Below, one piece after another: positions 44,892 to 52,549 of a stretch of 64,000 nt of DNA. The notes beneath the pieces were generated by a model. It did not search any database. It was not told the DNA's origin and saw only the letters and a list, made by a program, of their open reading frames with translations. The DNA lies in assembly GCA_041398965.1 (NCBI GenBank), contig JAWKTT010000003.1, forward strand, positions 124,001-188,000, in the 5' to 3' direction. The stretch comes from JAWKTT01 sp041398965. Its GTDB lineage: Bacteria; Planctomycetota; Planctomycetia; Planctomycetales; Planctomycetaceae. The stretch's first letter is position 1. Every line of letters starts with the position of its first letter. The position numbers and the translations under genes were made by a program.

Positions 44892-45099
44892 ACTCAGAAG
44901 TCGTTTTTATCACCCGCCTCCGTATGACGGACATTTTTGTCCGTCAACGGCACCGCGAAGTGATCGACAACAACCCTAAGGGAAGCGTGTTAAAGACTCA
45001 CGATGCCCACGAATTTCATTCGTCGATAAACCACTGAGCTGCGAGTTCATTTCTCAATCTAACAATTCACAACCTTACGGATCAAAAGGAACTAGACAG

Positions 45100-46395
45100 A
45101 TGGCAAGTTATCGAAATTGTGATGGCTCGACTCGCCGTGACTTTCTGAAGATTGGTGCTCTCGGGCTTGGCGGATTCACGTTGGGGTCGTATCTTCAGGC
45201 GGCTGAAGCGGGGAAACTGGGGGCGGGAAAGGCCAAGTCGGCCATCTTCATCAATCTCCCCGGCGGTCCGACCCACATGGACACCTTCGACCCGAAGCCG
45301 AACGCCCCAGCTGAGTACCGTGGCGAATTCAACGCCATTCAGACAAAGGTGCAAGGGATCGAGATCAGCGAGCATCTGCCAAAACTCGCGTCGGTCATGG
45401 ACAAGTTCGTCATCCTTCGCGGCGTTTCACACACACTGGCTGCTCACCGTCTGGGTTCCGAGTATGTCAACTCGGGGAATAAGCCTTTGCCCTCACTGGA
45501 ATTTCCGGGTTATGGTGCGGTCGTCTCGAAGGAGTTGGGCGGACCGGTCGATTTGCCGCCGTTCGTGTCGATTCCTAACTCGAATCAACGGGCCGGTTAC
45601 CTCGGCGTGCAGTATGCCCCGCTGCATACCAACAGCACCCCTCGGCCCGGTGTGCCGTTCTCGGTACGTGGCATCTCTTTAGGCAACGGGCTGACAGTGG
45701 CCGACGTCGACAAGCGTCAAAACCTGCTGGGGGAACTCGATCAGACGTTTGCCGGATTCGAGAAAGACAGCCAACTGCTTCAAGGACTCGACCGCTTCTC
45801 GCAACAGGCGTATGCGATGATTACGTCGAAACGTGCCCGCGATGCGTTCGATGTCTCCAAGGAATCTCCCGAGTTCTCTGGCAAGTTCGGCGACAGTGGC
45901 TTCGGTCAGAGTTGTCTCCTGGCAACCCGATTGGTTGAAGCCGGGGTCCGCTTCGTGACGATCTCGACCGGCGGCTGGGACACTCACACCGACGCCTTCA
46001 CCCGCCTCAAGGGGACGCTGCTCCCGTCACTGGACACCGGCCTTGCTGCACTCTTCGCCGGACTGGAAGAGAAGGGACTGCTCGAAGAAACAGCAGTCTT
46101 TGTGACTGGCGAGTTCGGACGGACCCCGAAGGTCAACGCGCGTGGCGGACGCGATCACTACCCACGAGCCATGTTCATGTTGATGGCCGGTGGGGGCATT
46201 CGTGGCGGGCAGGTTCTCGGTGCCTCGAACGACAAAGGGACCGAACCAGCAGAGAAGGGCTTCAAGCCAGATGATGTGGCAGCCAGCTTCTATCACTCGC
46301 TCGGTATCGACCCGACCAAGGAATACCAGACGTCGACTGGACGTCCCGTGATGATCATCCGCGATGGAAGCATCATCCCCGAGTTGTTTGCGTAA
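45100..46395 (+). CDS. DUF1501 exported protein of the ECF cluster
   Basis: 431 residues. A Tat-type signal (STRRDFLKIGALGLGG) is followed by DUF1501 motifs: IFINLPGGPTHMDTFDPKP, LRGVSHTLAAHRLGSEYV, YLGVQYAPLH, RLVEAGVRFVTIS, TAVFVTGEFGRTPK and GGRDHYPRAMFMLMAGGG. An AAAGGA ribosome site lies shortly upstream. It is about 208 bases after the cytochrome-family gene and is followed by a hairpin, so it probably ends the cluster. Role unknown; a paralogue with the same pairing is at 20621-22036. Confidence 0.94.
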   Translation: MASYRNCDGSTRRDFLKIGALGLGGFTLGSYLQAAEAGKLGAGKAKSAIFINLPGGPTHMDTFDPKPNAPAEYRGEFNAIQTKVQGIEISEHLPKLASVMDKFVILRGVSHTLAAHRLGSEYVNSGNKPLPSLEFPGYGAVVSKELGGPVDLPPFVSIPNSNQRAGYLGVQYAPLHTNSTPRPGVPFSVRGISLGNGLTVADVDKRQNLLGELDQTFAGFEKDSQLLQGLDRFSQQAYAMITSKRARDAFDVSKESPEFSGKFGDSGFGQSCLLATRLVEAGVRFVTISTGGWDTHTDAFTRLKGTLLPSLDTGLAALFAGLEEKGLLEETAVFVTGEFGRTPKVNARGGRDHYPRAMFMLMAGGGIRGGQVLGASNDKGTEPAEKGFKPDDVAASFYHSLGIDPTKEYQTSTGRPVMIIRDGSIIPELFA

Positions 46396-46747
46396 AGCTA
46401 CGATCACGTGTTCGGGAACTGGTTGTTCCCCTGCCAAAACGCCCACACACCTCTGCTACATCGCTGATGTGGCCGAGGTGTGTTCGTTTCAGCCCCCTTC
46501 AGTAACAACCTCGGCGGCCCCTCTCGTACGCTGTATTGAACCCATCTTCATCGAGTAAAGTCCCAAGTCCTTCCTTCCAGCCCCCTGACTCCACAACCCC
46601 GCTTCCTGCTTCCCGCTGTCAAAAACTCCTTACGAACTCGGTTGCTCCCACCGGGCGAATGCGGTTAGCCTGTGACGTTTGGTGCTCGGCGATTGTTCCG
46701 GGGACCGGTGACGACTCAACGACAACCTCTACCTGCATTGACCTGAC
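46396..46747. other. Intergenic region before mqnD
   Basis: About 352 bases with no gene. It contains a stem-loop at 46445-46483 (9-bp outer stem ACACACCTC/GAGGTGTGT with an inner ACATC/GATGT pair), a candidate terminator of the DUF1501 cluster. Confidence 0.55.
46445..46483 (+). terminator. Candidate terminator of the DUF1501 cluster
   Basis: Nested stem-loop 50 bases past the DUF1501 stop: outer 9-bp stem and inner 5-bp stem. Only a weak T-richness (TTCGTTTC) follows, so confidence is moderate. Confidence 0.5.
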
Positions 46748-47650
46748 ATGACAGCCTCTTCCGCAACGACTCTCGCTCCACTCACCATTCATGTCGGACA
46801 CAGTCCCGATCCGGACGATGCCTTCATGTTTCACGCCTTGGCGAACGACTGCATCGACACCGGGCGGTACAAGTTCGTTCACGAACTGGTCGACATCGAA
46901 ACCCTCAATCGACGGGCTTTCAGTGGCGAACTCGAACTGACCGCCGTCAGCCTGCATGGTTACGCCTATCTCACCGACAAGTACGCCCTCTGTGCCTGCG
47001 GTGCGAGCATGGGGGACAACTATGGCCCCATGGTCGTCTCGCGCGAGCCGCTGACTCGTGAAGCCCTCCGGGGCAAGACGATTGCCGTCCCCGGCACACT
47101 GACGACCGCGTTTCTCGCTCTGCAACTCTGGATGGGAGGGAAGGGGGCCGAAGTCGGCAGTCCCGAAGCGGCCACTGCTCCGTTCCTCTACAAAGTTTGT
47201 CCGTTCGACGAGATTCTTAACGTCGTCGAGGCGGGGGACGTTGATGCCGGGTTGATCATTCATGAGGGTCAACTGACCTACGCCAGCCAGGGTTTGGTGC
47301 TGGACGTCGACCTCGGCGTCTGGTGGATGGAAGAGACCGGCCTCCCGTTACCGCTGGGGGCGAACGCCATCCGCCGAGATCTCGGCCAACAGGCGATGGA
47401 AGAGGTGACCGCTCATCTTAAGGCGTCGATCCAGTACGGATTAGAGCATCGCGCAGCCGCCCTTGATCATGCGCTGCAATACGGTCGCGACCTCGATCGT
47501 TCGCAAGCCGACCGCTTCGTGGGGATGTACGTCAACGACTGGACCCTCGACTTCGGTCCACGGGGTCGTCAAGCCGTTCAGGAACTCCTCGACCGCGGCC
47601 ACGCCGCCGGCCTCATCCCCCACAAAGTCACCCTCGACTTTATCGGCTAA
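46748..47650 (+). CDS. mqnD: 1,4-dihydroxy-6-naphthoate synthase (futalosine pathway)
   Basis: 300 residues with the MqnD-type signature HSPDPDDAFMFHAL near the N-terminus, VDIETLNRRAFSGELELTAVS, GYAYLTDKYALCACGASMG, GKTIAVPGTLTTAFLAL, DAGLIIHEGQLTYASQGL and DLGVWWMEETGLPLPLG. MqnD converts cyclic de-hypoxanthine futalosine to 1,4-dihydroxy-6-naphthoate in the alternative menaquinone route. No other mqn gene is in the window. It is followed after 56 bases by the C45-hydrolase fusion gene. Confidence 0.94.
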   Translation: MTASSATTLAPLTIHVGHSPDPDDAFMFHALANDCIDTGRYKFVHELVDIETLNRRAFSGELELTAVSLHGYAYLTDKYALCACGASMGDNYGPMVVSREPLTREALRGKTIAVPGTLTTAFLALQLWMGGKGAEVGSPEAATAPFLYKVCPFDEILNVVEAGDVDAGLIIHEGQLTYASQGLVLDVDLGVWWMEETGLPLPLGANAIRRDLGQQAMEEVTAHLKASIQYGLEHRAAALDHALQYGRDLDRSQADRFVGMYVNDWTLDFGPRGRQAVQELLDRGHAAGLIPHKVTLDFIG

Positions 47651-47706
47651 GACTGAGGATCGACGTCTCCGCAATAAGTGTCATCGTCCTGTCTCTGGAG
47701 CATGTC

Positions 47707-50511
47707 ATGAACTTTATCTGTCGGCAGATGTTGGTGTTGTTGGTGGTCTGCGTGGTGCTCGGCGGAACCTGCGTTCGGGGGGAGGAGCGGATCACCTCTC
47801 AAGGGGCCGGGGAGCGGTTGTCTGGGGAGCTGAGTGGGTGGGTCGACTGTTTAACGGGGGGGCAGGAGCGGTTTTCGATAACAGGGAGTTGTTCACCGGT
47901 CATTGATGGGAAGCCCCAGGAGATCCATCTGAGACTCGTTCGGTTCGACGCCGAGTCATTCGATCTCGAATTGACACATGCCGACTACGCCTTGACGGTT
48001 CAGCGGCGGCTCGGAGCGACGGCGATGGTCCTTCCGAAACATCGCAAGGTGTTTCTCGCCAAGGGAGAGGCACGCGACATCGACCCTGTGGACCAGTTGA
48101 AGCCGCTCGGACTGCTCGACCGCATTATCACGCCCAACACGCGAATCTCTCAGTACGCAACGTTTCTCAACGCAACCCCACGAGAGGCCTTGGCTGGTGT
48201 CGTCACACTCGCGCTCAACCTAACGTACAATGTCGAACAGCAAGCCTGGACCCGTGGCGACCAAACAACCTTCGTCTTTCAAAAAGAGGGACGCCACATC
48301 ATTGGCAACGTCAATGGTACGACCTTTCAACTGACCCGCGAAGAGATCGTCCCCCAACCACAAGAGTTAGGGCCATGGGAGGGGCTTACGGTCGAGACCG
48401 TCGAACGCCGTGAGATGGAACGGCAACTTGCCAGAGGTGCCCGACGGACCTTGGAGGTGCTCGTGCCGTCGTCTGTGCTAACCGCTCCCGTCAATGAGAC
48501 ACGCGAGGTCCCGCATGGCAAACTGATCTGGGTTGAGGGACAACGCGTCGCCCTGCTGGCGGGGACGCCGGAACAGATTGGGACGGCTCATGGTCAGTTG
48601 TTGAAGGCCGAGTCGATTCGTTGCATCGACTCTGTGATGCACGCGTTTGGCACGGTGCAGACGATCCTCACAGGTCGCTGGTTTCGCAAGGACCTCGATG
48701 CCGCCTACGCTCAGTTGTCGCCACATATTCCCGAACGGCACAAGGTTGAAACCCGTGCACTGGCGAAGAGTCTCGACCTCGATCCGCATCGACTCGAAGT
48801 GCTGAATGTCTTCCCTGAACTGTTTCATTGCAGCGGATTCGCGCTGTTTGGTTCCGCGACCGAAGGGGGAAAGCTCTATCACGGACGGGTCCTTGATTAC
48901 ATGACAACCATCGGTCTACAAGACTCGGCGACGACGTTCGTCATCGTCCCCGAGGGGTACATCCCGTTCGCCAATGTCGGATACGGCGGGTTTGTCGGGT
49001 GTGTCAGCGGGATGAATGCCGAGCAGATTTCTCTCGGCGAGATGGGGGGCCGGGGGGAAGGGCAGTGGAACGGAGTTCCGATGGCGACGCTCATGCGGCG
49101 GGCCCTCGAAGAATGCGATTCCCTCGATGAAGTGAAACAACTCTGGAGCGAGTCCCCCAGAACCTGCGAATACTACTATGTCTTTGCTGATGGTCAGACC
49201 CGGCAAGCTGTCGGAGTGGCCGCAACTCCGCACAAGATCGAATTCGTGCTCCCAGGCCAAGGTCACGAACTGCTGGGTGATGGGATTCCCGATGCGGTCG
49301 TTCTGTCGGCGGGGTCTCGACTCGAAAAACTAAGAGCGCGAGTTCAGGAGAAGCACGGGAGCATTAATGCCGAGGTCGCCATGTGGCTGATGAGTCGACC
49401 TGTGGCGATGCAATCGAACTTACATAATGTCCTGTTCGTCCCAGAAGATGGCCTGTTCTATGTCGCCAATGCGAGCCATCGTCAACCGGCAGCCGAACGA
49501 CCCTATGTGAAATTCAATCTCCGGGAACTCATGGAGTTAGCTCGGAAACTGGATAACACAACTATTAATAAGATCACCTCCCGGACGAAGCTCCCGGCAA
49601 GAGACACACTGAATGTCGGGGAAGAAAAGTCAGGAGATGCACGACTCTGCCTAGATGGCCTCTGCTGGAAAGCGGGGGAGTTCTCCGTCACTTTCGAGGA
49701 GACCCACGATCGACAGGGGGACTGGCTGGTGAGATTCCCCAGTCCGATACAGACGGGCAACGACAGAAACGATCTCGTCGCGATGGAATGGTACATGGCG
49801 ACGGATAAGCAGGGGCACCCGGTGACCGCGCCGGCTGTCGTTGTTGTGCATGAGTCTGGCAGCAAGATGGCTGTCGGACGTCTGATCGCCCGCAACTTTC
49901 AGTCGCAGGGAATTCACGCTTTCATGCTGCAATTGCCCCATTATGGCGTGCGACGCGGGGACGGCCCTGCGGCGTCCGGGGCGACACTCATTCCGTCGAT
50001 TCGGCAGGCAGTTGCCGACGTCCGCCGGGCCCGCGATGCTGTCGCGGTGATCCCAGGGGTTGATCGCTCGCGTGTGTCGTTGCAGGGGACGAGCCTCGGC
50101 GGGTTTGTCTCGGCAACGACGGCAGGTCTTGATCGGGGATACGACAAGATCTTCCTGTTCCTCGCCGGTGGAGACCTCGCGGACATCCTGGCCAATGGTA
50201 AGAAAGATGCCGCCAAGATGCGTGAGCGTCTTGCAGCGAGTGGCTTTGAAGGCGAGAAACTTTCCGCCCTGTTAAATACTATCGAACCAACCCGCCTTGC
50301 CCACCGCCTCGACCCTACCCGTACCTGGCTCTACAGTGGCCAATACGATGACGTCGTTCCCTCGAAGAATGCGGCGCTATTAGCTAAGAAAGCGAATTTA
50401 GCAGAGTCGCATCATATCGAGATGTTGGCCGACCATTATTCAGGGGTCGTGTATTTGCCATTTCTGATCAAGCAGATGTCCGTGGAGATTCGTGACGACG
50501 ATCGGAAATGA
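47707..50511 (+). CDS. C45-type NTN acyltransferase fused to alpha/beta hydrolase
   Basis: 934 residues. A signal peptide (VLLVVCVVLGGTCVRG) and an N-terminal domain (about 30-260) of unknown type are followed by a C45 acyl-transferase-like NTN domain (about 280-640): GTAHGQLLKAESIRC, ELFHCSGFALFG with the probable nucleophile Cys375, GKLYHGRVLDYM, FANVGYGGFVGCVSGMN, and SNLHNVLFVPEDGLFYVAN. The C-terminus is an alpha/beta hydrolase with VVVVHESGSKM, VSLQGTSLGGFVSA (Ser about residue 796), LYSGQYDDVVP and a late ADHYSG. Two hydrolytic domains on one exported chain is unusual. The substrate is unknown. Confidence 0.85.
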   Translation: MNFICRQMLVLLVVCVVLGGTCVRGEERITSQGAGERLSGELSGWVDCLTGGQERFSITGSCSPVIDGKPQEIHLRLVRFDAESFDLELTHADYALTVQRRLGATAMVLPKHRKVFLAKGEARDIDPVDQLKPLGLLDRIITPNTRISQYATFLNATPREALAGVVTLALNLTYNVEQQAWTRGDQTTFVFQKEGRHIIGNVNGTTFQLTREEIVPQPQELGPWEGLTVETVERREMERQLARGARRTLEVLVPSSVLTAPVNETREVPHGKLIWVEGQRVALLAGTPEQIGTAHGQLLKAESIRCIDSVMHAFGTVQTILTGRWFRKDLDAAYAQLSPHIPERHKVETRALAKSLDLDPHRLEVLNVFPELFHCSGFALFGSATEGGKLYHGRVLDYMTTIGLQDSATTFVIVPEGYIPFANVGYGGFVGCVSGMNAEQISLGEMGGRGEGQWNGVPMATLMRRALEECDSLDEVKQLWSESPRTCEYYYVFADGQTRQAVGVAATPHKIEFVLPGQGHELLGDGIPDAVVLSAGSRLEKLRARVQEKHGSINAEVAMWLMSRPVAMQSNLHNVLFVPEDGLFYVANASHRQPAAERPYVKFNLRELMELARKLDNTTINKITSRTKLPARDTLNVGEEKSGDARLCLDGLCWKAGEFSVTFEETHDRQGDWLVRFPSPIQTGNDRNDLVAMEWYMATDKQGHPVTAPAVVVVHESGSKMAVGRLIARNFQSQGIHAFMLQLPHYGVRRGDGPAASGATLIPSIRQAVADVRRARDAVAVIPGVDRSRVSLQGTSLGGFVSATTAGLDRGYDKIFLFLAGGDLADILANGKKDAAKMRERLAASGFEGEKLSALLNTIEPTRLAHRLDPTRTWLYSGQYDDVVPSKNAALLAKKANLAESHHIEMLADHYSGVVYLPFLIKQMSVEIRDDDRK

Positions 50512-50601
50512 AAGTTGTCGGCTAAGGTGCCCGACTTGGGAAGCGTGGGGGTCCACCAAGCGTTGCGATTGGTACTCTCGTCCGTGTTCAGGAAATGTGA
50601 T

Positions 50602-52218
50602 ATGTCGGGTGTTGACGTAGACTGCCGCAAGGAGAGGCTGGCTCGATTCAGTGGGTTGGGGGCGGGGGTGTTGTTTCTCCTTGTGCTCGCGCTGCCGACG
50701 CCAGAAGGGTTGACGCCAGAGGGGCATCGACTTGGGGCGGTGACGTTGCTGATGGCGGGGTTGTGGTTGTCGCAGGCGATCCCCATCGCTGCGACGGCAC
50801 TGTTGCCTTTGGCTCTCTATCCGCTACTGGCGATTCAATCGGCAGACGAAGTGAGCGGGTCGTATCTGGACTCGAATGTCTTCCTGTTTCTCGGAGGGTT
50901 TGTTCTGGCGGCGGCGATCGAGAAGTGGAACCTGCATCGGCGTCTTGCGTTGCATATCGTGGCAATTGTTGGATGCAGTTCGAAGCGGATTGTGCTGGGG
51001 TTCATGATCGCGACGGCGTTTCTGTCGATGTGGATCAGCAACACCGCATCGACGATGTTGATGCTTCCAATCAGCCTGGCGCTCTTGGCGGCTCTGGCCG
51101 ATGTGACTCGCGATGAATCAGCGAGTTCCAGCGACGGGGAGTCGCCGGCAATTCAGGGGCTGGGGGTCGCGTTGTTGTTGGGGATTGCGTATGCGTCGAG
51201 CTTAGGGGGGCTCTCAACAACGGTCGGGACGCCGACGAATGTGCAGTTCCTGTCGATCTGGAATGACCCGGTACCAGCGGTCGACGGGAAGAGTTTGGTG
51301 GAGGCTTATGGGACGATCTCGATGGGGTCGTGGATGGCAGCTTTTGTGCCGCTCGGATTGGTCATGCTCGTCGCTGCATGGCTGGTGTTGACATGGGGAG
51401 TACCACATCTGCCGGGGGCTGAGCGACTCGGGCGATCGTTCTTCCGAGATCGACTTCGGAGCCTTGGCAAACCGAGTCGGAGCGAGAGGGTGGTGCTGTT
51501 TCTCTTCGCAGCGACGGCGGCTCTGTGGATGACGCGGGCTCCGTTGAAGTTTGGAGATGTCACCCTGTTTGCTGGTTGGGGGAAGCCGTTGACGAACTGG
51601 TTGGTAACCCATATCGGGGCATCGGAAGGGTTCGCAAAGAAGTTGCCGATTCATGACTCGACAATTGCGATGCTGACGGCGATTCTGCTCTTCGCAATCC
51701 CCGGCGACCCAGACCCGGACGGTCGACCGCGACGGTTGATGGATTGGGAAACGGCCCATCATCGTTTGCCGTGGGGAATCCTGCTGCTCATTGGGGGCGG
51801 TCTGGCGATGGCGGGGGCATTTCAATCGACAGGGCTGTCAAAGTGGGTCGGTCAAAGTCTGTTCACTCAGGCCGAAGGTTTGCCGCTGGTGGTGCTGGTT
51901 GCAGGAGTCTGCTTGTTGATGACCTTCCTGACCGAGTTCACGACAAACGTGGCGACGGTCAGCACTCTGGTTCCGATCATGATTCAGGGGGCGATCTTTT
52001 TGGGTGTCGATCCTCGACTGATTGCCATCCCCGCCACCGTTTCAGCCAGTTGTGCCTTCATGCTCCCGATCGCCACACCTCCCAATGCCATCGTATTTGG
52101 ATCAGGGAAGATCACCATGCCCCAGATGATGCGAGCCGGGTTATGGCTCAACCTCATCGGCGTCGGCCTGACAACCTTGGCGACTTTCGCGCTGCTGAAG
52201 CCACTGCTGGGTTTATGA
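50602..52218 (+). CDS. SLC13/DASS-family sodium-coupled anion transporter
   Basis: 538 residues from ATG 50602; the frame is open from TTG 50515 but lacks useful sequence. The family motifs are clear: SNTASTMLMLPI (first SNT), LGGLSTTVGTPTNVQFL, LPWGILLLIGGGLAMAGAF, TEFTTNVATVSTLVPI (second) and CAFMLPIATPPNAIVFGSG. About 12 membrane segments are present. The family carries sulfate, dicarboxylates or citrate with Na+; the substrate is not determined. It lies 91 bases after the fusion gene. Confidence 0.93.
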   Translation: MSGVDVDCRKERLARFSGLGAGVLFLLVLALPTPEGLTPEGHRLGAVTLLMAGLWLSQAIPIAATALLPLALYPLLAIQSADEVSGSYLDSNVFLFLGGFVLAAAIEKWNLHRRLALHIVAIVGCSSKRIVLGFMIATAFLSMWISNTASTMLMLPISLALLAALADVTRDESASSSDGESPAIQGLGVALLLGIAYASSLGGLSTTVGTPTNVQFLSIWNDPVPAVDGKSLVEAYGTISMGSWMAAFVPLGLVMLVAAWLVLTWGVPHLPGAERLGRSFFRDRLRSLGKPSRSERVVLFLFAATAALWMTRAPLKFGDVTLFAGWGKPLTNWLVTHIGASEGFAKKLPIHDSTIAMLTAILLFAIPGDPDPDGRPRRLMDWETAHHRLPWGILLLIGGGLAMAGAFQSTGLSKWVGQSLFTQAEGLPLVVLVAGVCLLMTFLTEFTTNVATVSTLVPIMIQGAIFLGVDPRLIAIPATVSASCAFMLPIATPPNAIVFGSGKITMPQMMRAGLWLNLIGVGLTTLATFALLKPLLGL

Positions 52219-52549
52219 GGATAGAGGACGATCAATGGGAACTCTCGACGATTGCGAGTCGGAGACACGACGGCTCAAAAGAAAAAAGGGGAACCACGGC
52301 TTACGACCATCCGACACCCCCCCCTATCAAATCCGTGAGCATCCGTCCTTTTTCTGTCTTCATCCGTGGCTCCCTGATTGAGCCGGAGCCGCGTCGTCGT
52401 GAGTTCGAAGTCTCTGAGTCGTCCTCTTCCCTTCTCCAAATCCGCGAACATCCGCCAAATTCGCGTCGTCCGTGGTCCATCCTGAGTCGCCCAAAGATTC
52501 CACCGACAATCGAGACGCACACACCCTGAATCCTCCTTCCTCCCTCCCC
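52219..52549. other. Convergent intergenic region filled by the long dispersed repeat
   Basis: About 331 bases between two convergent stops; almost all is copy 2 of the long repeat. No gene is supported. Confidence 0.6.
52221..52524. repeat. Long dispersed repeat, copy 2
   Basis: Matches 32766-33102 in the same orientation and near-identical over about 210 bases. It begins just after the SLC13 stop codon and ends 25 bases before the stop of the convergent large gene. Confidence 0.88.
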
